A stretch of 62,587 bases of DNA from Butyriboletus loyo (taxonomy: Eukaryota; Basidiomycota; Agaricomycetes; Boletales; Boletaceae), in the NCBI GenBank assembly GCA_038093515.1, contig JBBPSI010000151.1, positions 1 to 62,587 on the forward strand, written 5' to 3'. Both the position numbers and the translations under genes were made by a program. The notes under the pieces were generated by a model. It did no database searches and had not been told where the DNA came from. It saw only the letters and a list, made by a program, of their open reading frames with translations. Shown piece after piece: positions 11,011 through 23,532 of the stretch. Each line of letters begins with the position of its first letter. The first letter of the stretch is position 1.

Positions 11011-14000
11011 TCAAAGGATATGTAGAGTACATATCTTTCTCTCGAGGTCGTGCGGGGTGACGTCCTTGTGTATGCGTCCGACGATCAGATTGTCCGTCGC
11101 AACACGCTTGTATTCCCTTTCAGAACATGGCGCAAGCAGCAGTGCCCCAAAAGGCTGTCTAAGACGAGCGAACGACCGCAACGCGCGTGTTGGTTTGTCG
11201 AGCTGAGGAGGGCACCGCAACGTTTGTGGAACACATAGTGACGGATTCCCGCGAGTGAGAAGGGAATCGCTATCTGATGGTGCACGTAGCGTGGACGAGT
11301 CTGCGTCGTCGGCGATCAGGTCTTCATGCGGAAGGACGGAGTCCAAGAGACATTGAAACCATGGGTACACGAGAACCAGATTGACCAGGCCGGTCAAGTT
11401 ATCCGATGTCTTGATGTCAACCCTCTTGAGCGCAGACGCTGTGGCGCGGTAAATGGACGCAGGAGAGCCATCTTTGGCAGGGAATGGCACAGTAACCGAT
11501 TGCAGTACAAATACGATGCAAGCCAAGCTTAGACGGCGGGAGACGAGGCGTGGCGTTGATAAAGACTCGGAAAAAAGTCGATCATATAATTTCTCTGCGG
11601 AATCACGATGTGTATGGAGTTTGGCAAGTAGTGTTTCCATCTCGTCGTCGGGGATGGGCAATGGCAAGTGCGGTGGTAATGGCTTGCGGTAAACGGTAAT
11701 CTCCGCAGGGAGACAGCTATTAAAGCCTGATGCCGTGCCTATCCAATCCAGGATTGTGGTGTTCCCAGAACCCGTGAGGACTTCTTGCAAGAGACGACCG
11801 AGCGCAGTCTGTCGCTCTTCGCCATATGAGACTGGGATAGAGACAGCGAATATGCCGAACAACGAGTAGGCAATGTCTTCTCCCCTCGTAGCGGAGCGGG
11901 TGGAGGCAAGGCGAAGCTTCTCCCGGAGGTTCTCTGATCCAGGACGCAAAGAGCGAAATGTCTCTGCATCAACACTTGTCTCGCGTACCATTTCTTGCAT
12001 GATGAGAGGGGATTGTTTGTGATTGAGAAGATTTTCACGAGGGAGATAAAGTTTCCAGTCGTCGGTGTAGAACCGAACAACCTTGGATGCGAAGAATTCT
12101 TGGAGGGTCCATGCACGGGTATTCCATAGACATGTCACCAGAGCTTCGAGATCCGAGTCGGACAATACGCCTTTGAGGTGAATAACAGTGAGCGAAGATT
12201 TCTCGTACCATCGAAACATCGAAGTGATTGATTCTTCTAATGTTCCGCCTTGCCTTTTATCGATACAACAGGTGTCGCTCCAGGCCCAGCGATACTTTTC
12301 TTCCTGAATTATCTTGCAGAACCTTTGTAACTTGACGACCCCGGGTGATCCTGAGAGGCGGTACACTGGTTCATATAGGATATCGTGATAGCGAGGCTCG
12401 TCCTCCGGGTCCAATTCCCACGTGTGGGAGAACGTAGCATATTGGAAGTAATCTTGTACCGCCTGGTTGATACTAGTATTGCTGCTTTGTAACACTTTCG
12501 ATGAAACGAGCTGGTTGAACTTTGAATCCGCTTTGAATGTGTCTGTCCGCTTTTGTTCGTTACAGAGACGACCATTCTCGGTGTCGATCATGACGAGCGG
12601 AAAACCACATTGGATGTCCTTGGCAAGGTTGCAAATCTCTTTTGTCGCCTGTGGTAGCCTCATCCAGTCTTTATATAGTTCTGTCAGACGTGGAATTTCG
12701 TTATAAGATGTTCAACGCGATACAAAGCATATATACCACGAATGTGACCATCAGATTCTTTGAGTTTCGAAAACATCTCATCGAGTGTTTTGATTGCTTC
12801 GTCGTAATGACCAGCACCATGCAGTGCTGCATGTTTCTTCTCATACCCCCTAGGATATGATGGATCAAGTTTGATTGCCTAAGATGCGGAAAATTGGTTA
12901 ATTTCCAGGATTAAAAATGAAACCACACATACATCTGTTGCATCTTTCAGTGCAGCTTCCCACCTGTGCATTTTCGCATGCACTGTGCTTCGCATGATCA
13001 GCATGTCCGTTAGGGTCAATGGCGAAGAATAATAGGTAGCAGCGTCGCGATGTGCAGCGGAATCCGAGGCCGCATCCCCTGGCTCGTTCAATTTATCCAC
13101 ACATCGCGCCCCGAAATCTACGGGAAAACGTAAATAACGATTGGAGCGGAACGCGTAAACATCCTTACCAATGACCCATTGCATTTCCTCCTTTGACTTT
13201 GGTTCAGCACTGAGATCTATTTGAAGGAAGGTGATTACAGCATCCCTCGTGCGACCCGTGGCGAACAACACTTCACATTGTTGCTGGTGGAACTCGAATC
13301 TGAAATTCCATCCAGTTATCTTCGCTAGGCATTCAATGTCTGCACTGATGACTGTGAGATGGGCCGTACCAGTGAGACAGTCAACAACTCTGGGAGCTGG
13401 GAGCATTCTCCAGGATCTATTGCCGACGCCAAAAGCTGTACCGCACTGTCATAATCATGCGACTTGAGTGCATATTTCACTAGGAGAACGGACATGTGCG
13501 CCTGCAAATGATATAAACAAAATGTTTTGCAACTAGCAGTGGCACAACACGCTACCTGAACAACATTGTAAAATGACTTATTGGGAAGAAACTTGATCAA
13601 GTCGTCTGTACGGGCAATGGCGTGGGGATGCAGTCCGGCTAGGAAAATGATGACCGACTGGACGTAATTGCGAGAGTTGTGAGACCTGGACACCATTCGT
13701 ATGTCATACATACCTTGACGAGTAGAAGATAATTTATATCTTCTGCCCGGCAGCAACTAAAAGCAAGATCGAAGGCGGCCTGCGTAGAATTCTCGCATTT
13801 TCCCTGACCACCGAGTGCAATACTCCTTGCAATGCATCCTATAACTGATGGCTGGATACCAATCGACTGGAAATGAACACGTTTTGATTTTTGGTGCAAG
13901 AAAGTAGCATGAAGGATTACCTTCTCGGCGTCGTCGAGTGCATTGCACCACTTTTTCAAACGAGCCTGGACGAGAGCACGGTTGGCGAACGCATGGTGAG

Positions 14001-15110
14001 ACTCTCCGTTCAACGCAATATCACGGGATAGTATTTCCAAGGTTGACTCCAGCTCTCCATGTGACCATAACTCTTGTATCACACCGGAGAGATGCATGAA
14101 CTGTTCAAAGATGTAGAAACAAGGATCAGTTTCGTTTCAGCCTGATATTACAATGTTCTTACCACACCATTTTCGTACTCAATGAAGAGAAAAGCCTATC
14201 AGTCGGTGGAATAGTCAGAAATGGATATACTTACATGGTCAACATTCTCAGGAACGAGATTCCAGATGGAAATTTTATCTTCTCCCCCCGTGACGAGGTG
14301 ATGGCCATCGGGTGAGATAGCAATGGTACGCCCATTGTAGCCAAGTTGTGCGGTGGGGCCCCAGGAATGGGTGGCATGATCCCACAAATGCAACATGTGG
14401 TTATCGAGGCCAGCTAAGGAGTTGCGATTGCGTGAAACGGCAAGGTGTGTTTTTGTAACTGTATCGTCGGTCCGGGGAAGTTCGAGAAGTATTTTCCCTG
14501 AAAGGGCGTCGATCCACCCCTGGTTTGACGATGTTGATGCGAAGATTCGATCATCGCGCCACCAAACAAGGGATTCGGGGAAGCTGGGGACTTCGGCGAC
14601 CAGCTCACCACTGCGACTATTCCAAATGCGCAAACAGTCATAGACGCCGGCGGTAGCGACGTGGTCTTCATTAGGCGAAAATGCAATGCATTCCACGCAG
14701 TTGTTGTGTTTCAACGGGCCAACGAGTCGCTCGCCCGTCGTGAGACTGCAGATGTTTGCCGTACAATCGCTCGACGCGTTGGCGAACCGTGTAGAATCGG
14801 GTGACACATCCAATGCACTGACCCATTTCGCGTTAGCTTGTGTTGACTCGACGGCCTTTTGTTGCGTCTGTGCATCCCAAACCGTGACTTTACGACCCAA
14901 TCCGCCGCTTACGATCCATTTTCCGTCACTGGAGATGGCGACGACGGAAACTGAGCCCTCTGCATGCATCGTTGTCCCCATCTTCTTTCCATCGCTTACG
15001 CGCCATTGGTGAATCGTCCCGTCATTGCATCCTGACACTGTATACGCCCCATCGGGTGAAAAAGCGACTGAATTTACCCCGCTACCATGCTCGATTTCCA
15101 GCGACCTCAA
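11011..15110 (-). CDS. WD40-TPR-HET fusion protein (putative incompatibility protein)
   Basis: Minus-strand exons chain in frame: 15110-14235 (WD40 repeats, from LEIEHGSGVNSVAFSPDG), 14195-14163 (AFLFIEYENGV), 14100-13714 and 13657-13556 (TPR-like helices), 13501-12933, 12878-12737 and 12680-11011 (HET domain). All six introns are GT-AG and 39-62 bases long. HET hallmarks are YATFSHTWE, SDTCCIDK, MFRWYEKSSLTVIHL and WNTRAWTLQEF; the C-terminus is ERKICTLHIL. HET domains trigger cell death in fungal heterokaryon incompatibility; WD40 and TPR parts usually bind ligands or partners. One reading-frame shift remains in exon 13501-12933, near 13410, between DPGE and LPAPRVVD, so the gene may be inactive or the base call wrong. 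No in-frame ATG was found before the WD40 part; the frame is open back to a stop near 15231, so a 5' exon is missing from this model. Confidence 0.75.
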
Positions 15111-15231
15111 AGGATCTTGACCGAGTAGGTGATCAGTCAGAGTACTTGTGATGGTGGGGATATTTACACACAGGATTGGGGCGACATCCTTTAGCCAGAA
15201 TGCACCAACGAAGAGAGAGGGTGAGCGAATT

Positions 15232-15900
15232 CACTCTGGTGTTGAACCGAGGGAGCCGGAGGAAAGAAATGGTGTGGTCAACCAAATGAGCGCCCATGAA
15301 TTGTTCAACATCGGAAAACTGAATTTTCTTCTAATCAAACCTTCCCACCAGTTACGGTATTAGCGCCAAGAATGGCATGTTTTAGTCGACCTCTGAGGAA
15401 GAAGAGCCCTGAGTGAGAGTTACTATTATGAAAACAATGTGTGAGAATTTCATTCCAGTGACACGATCGAGATGTTTGAGAGGGCCCTGTAGACGAGTCT
15501 CCTCCGCATGCATTCGTGAAACCCTCCGGAATAGTCACAGTTCCAAGCTGGAGTCGACACAATATCTGAATCGAACTTGGATGATCGATTTGTTTTGAGG
15601 GACGACACTAGGCAACATTATCATAGCACTTTTACTCACGACTTAAGCGCCGTACCATGTACCTAGGTTTGTTTTGGACGTCTGACCTTGAAATAAGAAC
15701 GTTACGGTCTAATTGAGATCCGCTTAAGCAGAAAAACTTTACCGTCATTTGATTGACTTTGATGAGTTCCACTTTCCATGACGCATGGGGATGATGCGGC
15801 GGCAGTGGATGGAGATAGAGGTACAGAAGAGTGTCAGTAACTCAGTCTCGCTACTCGCAGTAGGACACTATTTCTGAGTATATATTAGTCCATCTCGGAC
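15232..15900. other. intergenic upstream of the HET gene
   Basis: It may hold the promoter and an unrecognised first exon of the minus-strand HET fusion gene. A minus-strand frame at 15335-15562 is open for 75 codons but has no recognisable domain. Nothing else is seen. Confidence 0.4.
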
Positions 15901-17720
15901 ATGTACAAGTACTCACCCACGTGCACGGCCTTGTAGACGCCCAGATACCGGATTTAATACAGCGGCGATTGAGACACACTTGTTTTGGAAAAGGGCCTGC
16001 GCCGCCCTCGATCCCCATGAAGGAACGGTCGGAACCCTTGCCCACTATCGATACGATAAACCACCGCTATCCGGCACAACATGCGGTACACACTACCCCC
16101 GCCTATCTCCAGCTCCCATATCAAACACTATTCCTATTTCGTCGGTTTCGTCAAATGGCTGGCTTCGTCTGTCGGACCATTAAACGCCCCTTCTCTTCCG
16201 TCCGGTTTTGAAGTCGCAAAGAGCGCCAGACTCACCTTAACATTGGGCTCTATCTGCAAAAATTCGCTCAGTGGTCTATGTCTCCGTGAAGTTGCCCCTA
16301 CCGAAACCGACTGGGGACCCCAGTCCGACATGCATGACTGAACGTGAACGTCACCGCTTTCACCCCTTACACCGCCCTTTTCAATCCCGCCCTCACGGTA
16401 TGCTGTGCAGACAACGAAGACGACAAGCCTTGGCGTCATGTTGATACGAGTTGCCGTTCTCGTCGCAGTGAGCGCCTGTGGCAGCGCGAAAACCTGGAGG
16501 GGTTCAACGACAATATTCTAGTGTCTAGATTCCGGACGATAAAGACGAGAGGAGGCGTCGGGGAAGCTTGGATCTCAATAAACGGACAATCGGTCGGAAA
16601 GAAAGCTTCGTGGCTCTTCCTAGTCCATTTTTGCATAAGGCGTATCGCACACGGAGTCTCGCGCGATCCCAGGATGGTGTAGACAGTGCGCCGAGGTGGT
16701 ATCTTGGGAACAGAAAAAAGATACAGTGAGTGTAGTCTGGCAACTAGATGTATTTTTTTTATCGACATGGCAACCTGAGCATTGCTTGATACTCGAGCAG
16801 ATCCCTTTATCTAAAAGAGTTTTCAGTGTTCCATTGTTTACGATCAGAACAGCTACTACAGAGCTAGGATGTGAATTTCTCTTGCATTTTGCATGCAGGT
16901 CAATAGTTTTTCGTAGGGAGGTTCTGGTTTTGGCGGATTGCCCGCCTGGAACAACATTCTGCGGGAGAAATAGACATCATACAGAACTCAAGAACAGTGG
17001 GTGATTTTCACCAAGCAGATTAGTTGGCGGCAAAATAACACCTTCATTCCATCTCGTGAGAGACATTGAAGGTGCAAGGCAGCTATGCACTCCTTGTCAG
17101 GAGCTGGAGATGTGGAGGGTACAAACGATCAGCGGTACGATCCACTAGATGCCCGCAACCGAAGCACAATAAGCATTGGATACCAGAGTGAGAACACGCC
17201 CGAGGCATCACGAGATCAAGACTTGAAGTTGGAGCTAATGGAGCCACTGACCTGAGCTTCCCCAAGGACATGTACGAACGTGTACGACACGGGAGTGTCC
17301 ATCGCGAACGGCAGCAAGAATGAGGGTCGAAAGGTGGTTGAGAGGCAACGGTGCGAGCGCATACTTTCGGCGAGTATTTTAGTTGCCGACGAGATAGTAT
17401 TCGCCATTGAGCATGTTTTCCCCCCGCGAGACACTGTAAACTGCCGACTGACAGTCGTGTAAAGTACTCGCGAGAGTACGACACACCTGGTCTTGGACTC
17501 GGTCTCCAAGACTCGGTCACTCGGAGGGTATACCCTAAAAAAAGGCGTGCTTGCTGCTGCTGTCAAGATAATAGCATGTGATGGTCGTGGTATTGGAGAC
17601 ACACTTAAGCAGCCAGTGGACGGTGGATTTGCGCAAAATTTGAAGTTAGTGACCACGAAGACTCGAGACAAGTCAGGCGACACACCAGACGGTGGGGTTG
17701 GTGCTGGAGTGCTTGATTAG
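15900..17720 (+). repeat. inverted duplication, arm 1
   Basis: The plus strand here corresponds to the minus strand of 41150-43350. Shared blocks include the CADNEDDKPW frame (about 16400), the GRNRHHTELKNSG frame (to about 17000) and, on the opposite strand, MDTPVSYTFVHVLGEAQVSG (about 17250). Similarity covers about 1.8-2.2 kb, with the arms 24 kb apart. Frames in both arms carry a conserved CADNEDDKPW...WISINGQSVG segment, but no single intact gene was assembled. It may be a duplicated gene pair or a non-autonomous mobile unit. Confidence 0.75.
17216..17683 (-). pseudogene. unidentified frame in inverted arm 1
   Basis: A 155-codon open frame, MSPDLSRVFVVTNFKFC..., is conserved with a plus-strand frame at 41401-41856 (DLSRVFVVTNLKFC...). 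A third degraded piece with MDTPILYTFLQVLG-like coding lies near 46477-46560. The 3' part (MDTPVSYTFVHVLGEAQVSG) is the best conserved. No domain is recognised; the middle of the frame differs in phase between copies, so it is probably not translated as one piece. Confidence 0.35.
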
Positions 17721-18636
17721 GAAGCGAGGTTTCCAAACAAGCATATCTTTTTGGGCAGGGTTTTGCGGAGTTTCTCTTTCGCACGAGGTTTCCAAACAGA
17801 ATAATCCGACATGGACGATGATCTGCGCATACAAACTTGGACCCATCCGTCGCTCGAAAATGCGATTTTACCCATTTCAAATTTGAAGAGAGGTAATGCA
17901 AACCTTGATCCGCATGTTTAAGAGTAATCCCGGGAGCTTCCGCGGCCTCGTGTGGATGGGCCTGGATATAAGCTAGCCATGGTGCACCCGGTAATCTGAC
18001 GTTGGGCATCCGAAGATCCTACTGGCCCATCAGCAAGGCCGAGCTTAAGCACAACCATTCGAGCCCTGGAGAGATACGTACGTACGTGCACCATCCACCT
18101 GTCCGATGTCTATTGTATAGCAGGGAACGCGAAAATGCGGAGCTTGTCTCATATGAATGTGAGTGTGACGTGATGGCATACTACATTCGTCTCGTCGAGA
18201 ACATTCCTGTGGCGTAAGAGCGCTCCATAGAATTCGAAGTCACGAAATACACCCTGGCTCATGGAGTCGTGGCGCAAGTGAGTCTGATGCGAACTTCACA
18301 CTCATTGCGAACAAAGTCCTACAGCCAATATATGACGAGGGCTCACAAGTCCCCGGCTAAAGCCTAAGACTACCCTTGGCAACGAAGGATCCCGGTTTCG
18401 TCAATGTTCACCGCTTCCCTGGTCGCCGCAACGAGGTCGCCTTTCAGGGATAAGCGCCAAAGACACGAGGAGCTTTCATGAAGAGACCCATATAGAACAA
18501 AAAACATGTTCATGGAGCAACTTTGCGCGCTAGGAGTAAATCTAAACACCTCTTTCTTTCACTCTTCGAGGCCGACGACAGTGCACGATCGGTGAGGATG
18601 TCGTCGATAAAGACTGGCGAGTAGCAGCCCCAAAGA

Positions 18637-20573
18637 GTGATTGCGAGAACGCTGACAATTCAGCAAGACCCAACAATAGTACTTGACACTGGTCACTCTG
18701 GCCCTGTATACGGTGTTGTATTCCACCCTGATGGAGAGCATCTTTTTAGCGGGAGTGCTGACGGGATTCGACGATGGCGACTCGCAGACGGTGAAAGGGT
18801 CAGGATGCAAACGGGAATGGAGTTGAACGCCGTCGCTGTATCAAGCGATCACCAATGGATTGTATGCGGGACTGTGCGAGGGGCAAGCGTATGGGGCGCG
18901 GAGTTGGATGAAAAAGTCATGGACGTGGAGGGCACGAACTATGTGGGCGCAGTCGCCTGCTGTCCGGACTCGACCAGGTTCGCCACTGGGACTGGATTGG
19001 GAGGCTTCAACGCCAGTGTTTGGAGCACGGCGACGGGGGAGAGACTCGTTGGCCCGCTCGAACATGACGACGATGTCACCGGAATCAAGTTCTCCCCTGA
19101 TGGCGAGCATGTCGCCACTTCCCACATTCGCGGCCCGATCCGGGTCTTCAACAGCCGCAGTGGCGACGAACTCCTCACCATCAAGACCGACACAGTCTCA
19201 GCATGGGCAATCACTCCACTTGCTTGGTCCCACGACGGTCAGACAATTTTTGTCACGTCTTTTGGCAGGCAAATCAAGTCGTTTGCCGCATCGACGGGGT
19301 CCCAGCTCGCCGAATCACAGATTCTCGATGGCAGGTCGATCGCTCTAGCCAGCAACGACAAATTCATCGCTACATACGTGTCGCACGGCATCTCATTCTT
19401 GGACACATCGACTCTCGCAGAGATCGGCCCTGCCATCGAGGACAGCGAAACGATATGGTCAATTACCATCTCTCCAGATAGTAACTATCTGGCGACAGGA
19501 CGCCATGACGGGAAGGTCACCGTACGTGACCTCAGCCATATTCTCCCGCACGAGTATGGCCCTTTCCATGTAAGCATCTCTATCCATTCGCCATGTTGGC
19601 CTATCGGACATGTATATAAATCCTATTTCAGGAAGAACCTGAGAAATCAAGTCTAATGGAGTCCGAAACCCGCAGCGGAAATGGCAATAGTGATCTCCTC
19701 GAGGTATTAGTTGTTCTTTCCTCGCTCGAAGTGAGGTCTTACGATTGCACAGATCGAAGTCCCATCCGGCGCACCCGCCCCTCAATTCGATTATGATGAG
19801 GTCGATGATCATTATATTTTACTCTTTCTTCCATATTGACCCTGCTGCAGCCACCATCCCCGACTTCCTCTAGTCGTCCCTTGCCACGGCGGCGCGTATC
19901 TTTTGCCGGACGGCCGGCCTCACCTTCAGAAGCATGTCCAGAGGAACGTCGCGACACTGCGAAATCATCCCGGGGCATTCTAGCGTTTACAAAGTGGATA
20001 CAGACGAGGACAAATAAGAGTAAAAAGGACCCGGCTTCACTTCAGCTCGATCGAATTCCGAGGCAATCGCGTCGGCTTGCTGATCACCGATCACCTTCCC
20101 AGTCACCAGGGAGAGCGGACGCCCCAGACGAGGGTCCTTCGCGGATGGCTGCGGGCCAACGTAGGCGAGTGAGTGCTCTCTCTTGGTCGACGATCGGATC
20201 CGATGTGTTTAAAGTAATATATCATCCTAGCGATCGGTCGCGAAAAATGTTGGAACACCAAACGTTCGTCGCTCCTCGTGTTTGTATGCACGGACTCATC
20301 AGACATAACAGACCAGATCATCTACCCAGGCTACTACCCGCAGCAATTCGACTAAAGACCCTCCTCGTGGCGAACAAGGCTCTAAAGATCAAACGCAAGT
20401 GGACTCGGTCCGTTCCTTTCTGGTAATAATGTATCATGTCATGATAGCTCATCTCCCGGTAGGCACAAAAAATGGATGATCCATCTCCACCCTCCGCTGC
20501 CAGTGGGACGGTCCGTCTCACAGTACGCGTACTTCCTTTCGCTTGCCTATTTGGACTCATAAGATTACATTAG
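18637..20573 (+). CDS. WD40 repeat protein, copy C
   Basis: This is a WD40 propeller of about 310 residues with blades VYGVVFHPDG, AVAVSSDHQ, AVACCPDS, GIKFSPDG, PLAWSHDG, SIALASND and WSITISPDS, followed by GPFH and a GT-AG intron. Tail exons give EEPEKSS...NSDLLE, IEVPSGAPAPQFDYDE, then PPSPTSSSRPLPRRR...PSRMAAGQRRR, and a last exon from AQKMDDPSPP to LIRLH with a stop at 20571-20573. The propeller frame is open throughout. There is no ATG where the tandem copies start (ATGCTGACAATC there, ACGCTGACAATT here). A 44-base intron inferred in the tandem copies would splice an upstream exon directly to CAAGACCCAAC at about 18662, so the true start probably lies near 18500, where the upstream frame appears shifted by one base. 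It may be functional or newly decayed. Confidence 0.7.
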
Positions 20574-20599
20574 CGAGAATCAGACAAGACCATCCTTGC

Positions 20600-21190
20600 G
20601 ATCGCGTTTCCCTCGTGGATGTGTTGCGGCTCAGGTACCGGAGATGGAACGCACGGATCCAGGTGATCCGATACATTGGATGTAGATACCATTCGGAATC
20701 GGGAGTATCTGGAAGACTTCGTATCGCCTCACAGCGCTATCAAGTATGAGTCCTCATAAGCCCGTCCACGATTGAGCTCGACGGGAACCCGGGGAATCTC
20801 GCGATTGCTTAGGGGATTCGATGCCGTCCCAGGAGGGTGGCACATGGTCGTCATGGATCTTCTCGAGGAGGAGTACGAATGTCTTCACGATGTTAAGCAC
20901 AGCCTTTCCCACGAACAGAAGGAGAAGCTGGGAGACGAGCTTAGAAGCTGACAGATCTTCACCGGATGAATTTGGTGCATGGAGATGTACGTGATGCGAA
21001 CCTGATGGTGACGAAGTACCGATTGGGATGGAGGTTGGTCGACTTTGACTGGTCAGGCAAGATTGGCGAAGTACGATACCCCATGAACGTGAATCGTGGA
21101 GTGGGTTTGCGACGATCGGAGGGTGCGCTTGATAGCGAGTTGATTCTCGTTGATCACAACATCAGAATGTTAGACTATTTGTTCCAGTGA
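20600..21190 (+). pseudogene. FunK1-type protein kinase fragment
   Basis: The 3' part reads LVHGDVRDANLMV and LVDFDWSGKIGEVRYPMNVN, the catalytic-loop HGD and DFD segments of fungal-type (FunK1-like) protein kinases, followed by a DHNIRMLDYLF end. Upstream at about 20840 the frame GGWHMVVMDLLEEEYECLHDV fits the hinge of the same family. A TGA at about 20949 interrupts the frame between the two parts and the N-lobe is not recognisable, so this is a truncated, broken copy. It lies directly after WD40 copy C on the same strand. Confidence 0.7.
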
Positions 21191-21321
21191 CTTTGGGCTG
21201 TTGACTCGCTGGACGACATAAACAAGCCGCGTCCAAATAACCTAGTAGGATGCATCAGACGTTTGATTGCCATGCAGTATATACAATATTGGCTGCGTTC
21301 ACACGCCAGTGTGATCAAGCT

Positions 21322-23532
21322 CTAACTATCCTTCAGATTCAATGCCTCAGCTTTGATATGAAGAGCCTGTTTCGTTGACCATTATGAGCACACCGCGCAA
21401 TCGGACAAAAGTGGACTAACCAGTTGCTTGGAATAAAATCTTGAATCAGCAAAGTCGCCAGCAGCATACCAGAACTGTTAATTTAGGATGAGCATGGGAA
21501 CAATCAGATTTGTGAGGGCGAAAGTACCGCAGGATAGCCCGTGGGGCGATACACTCCGCACATTTCGTCTTCCTCGTCAAGGCCCCACATCTCTTTGGTA
21601 GACTCTATTACTTCTGGGTCGAAGATATCTTTCAGTTGGTCCCTCCCGCTTGTGTATCCAGTTCTGCGAACAGGAAATTACTGTCAGTGCCTGCATTTAA
21701 ATATCCGTATCATCATACTCACGCAAATATCACTGCGTCTGCCTGCAGTTCGGTTCCGTCATTGAACAGTATACCAGTTTCTGTAAATGAGATCGGTTGT
21801 ACGCCCTGCCGAACCGCGACATCCCCCGAGGCGATAAGCCCAGCACAACCAACATCAAGCCCTAAAACGTAAACTCCACATTTCACACGGTCGAAGCTGA
21901 ATGCTGTGGACAACACTTACAATATCCACCACCTCGTGAAAGATATAAGAGACCTGGACCAGAGTTATCCTCCCCATAATCGCATCGGAAGCCAGCCTTT
22001 CGCAGTCCTTCCAACATTTCATTATCCGTGGCTTGTGCTTGGTCCATGATAGCTTGACCCATCGTCCTCATCATGCCAAGTGGCATTGCAGCTCTTTTGA
22101 AATCCGATATTTCAATCGGACGATCATCGGGGTAGGCTTGAGCGAAGACCTTGGTAATTTCTCTGCTGGAGACAACACAAGTCTTTGATCTCTGAACCAT
22201 TGTAACGGATGCCGCTCCGCAGAGCGAGAGATCCTGACAGATGTCAGCTGATGAATTTCCTGCACCTATCACTACAACACGTAACCCAGCGAATCTCTGG
22301 CCTCCAGGGAATTGGCTTGTGTGAAGTATTTCTCCGCGAAAATCCTCGAAATGCGGAATGACCGGAATACGCGGAGAGCCGTGTGCACCAGTGGCGACCA
22401 CTACGTGCTTGGGATGCACTGTGACCTTTGTGCCGTCCCGATCGACTTGTATTGTCCATCGTTTTTCTTGTAAGTCGAATGTCGCCTTTGGGAGAATTTG
22501 GCTGTTAGTCCACACAACCAAATCTTGGGCCTTGGCATAGTGTTCAAGCCAGTCCGCGACCTTGTCTCGAGGGATGAACGGAGGAAAATTGCGTGGGAAC
22601 GGTTGGTAGAGGGCTGAAACATAGCAGACTGGTGTTCGCTACGCATAGAGGGAACAAGCTGGAACACCTACTAGCACTATACGATTTTGGGAGGTGTAGA
22701 ATTAACGACGGATAACGTTTTCTCCAGTTGTCACCTAATGGACGAGATTGAGGTTCCCACGGATGTATATCGCGAAGAAGCCTACCAATTCTTTTATTCT
22801 TGTCCACAATCAAGGCTGTGATATTCATTTGCTTTAACCGTGCTGCAACGTGCAAACCAGATTGCCCGCCTCCAACTAAATGGAGATTTTAGCAACAAAC
22901 CGAGAGATTGCTCAACAAACGCACTTATCACGACTTGTGGGTCATTCTCCACCCTGGCTCGCCTCTCTTCGAGTGCCCTGTTTAGATAATGAGGTTCATG
23001 AAATACGTATACAGTTCATCCGACAACAAACTCACTCGTTCCAGGTGATCGTATGTCCTCCGTGGGGTCCGCTTTCCCCCCCGGATTCCTTGTGTCCTTT
23101 GAGATCCTCCATCATGACAAACACGGAGAGTGCCGTCATTCCAGAAGGACTCGTGGGCAGGAGCCGTGCTAGTCCCCGCGCGAACGCGATCGGTGTCTCG
23201 AATCGGAACGAGAACTCTATTCCTTGTCCAAATGGCAAAGTGAAGGGAGATGGGAGCAACCCTGGGGTTTCATCCAAGGCTACGTTAGTAATATTTGCAG
23301 ACGCCAGTTTCTTCTCCAGATAGTCAACGATTTTTCCGTGTCCATGGAGAGTACGGTTGTCCCAAGTAAAAACGAGTACGTCTCTAAACCAACCATCGGG
23401 CTTGAATAACTTGGTTGCGAAGCCGTGTGCATTCCCCGAAGCGGTAGTTTCGGTGAAATCCTTCAGCCAAGCACACGCGATGGCCCTCGCGTTGACAGGT
23501 ACTGGCGTGACCGACTTTAGTGCAGTGGTCAT
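21322..23532 (-). CDS. flavin-containing monooxygenase-like FAD oxidoreductase
   Basis: It is predicted to be a FAD- and NAD(P)H-dependent monooxygenase or dehydrogenase of the fungal FMO-like class. The N-terminal 165 or so residues form an SnoaL/NTF2-like module (AIACAWLKDF, WFRDVLVFTWDNRTLHGH). After introns comes the FAD-binding GGGQSGLHVAARL, then DNWRKRYPSLILHLPKSY and the NAD(P)-binding VVVIGAGNSSADI. The C-terminus is rebuilt from short exons: TGYTSGRDQLKDIFDPEVIE...RPTGYPA, then FWYAAGDFADSRFYSK, then ALHIKAEALNLKDS with a stop at 21322. The ATG at 23532 begins MTTALKSV, where the family usually starts. The same frame is open upstream into the aldo-keto reductase with no stop between. 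The substrate is unknown. Confidence 0.8.

Noticed and set aside
16436..16768. minus-strand frame conserved between the inverted arms
   Set aside because: The opposite strand carries an equally conserved frame with more ordinary composition, and I could not decide that either is translated.
22880..23323. 147-codon plus-strand frame
   Set aside because: It lies antisense to the N-terminal module of the monooxygenase, whose frame has clear family similarity.
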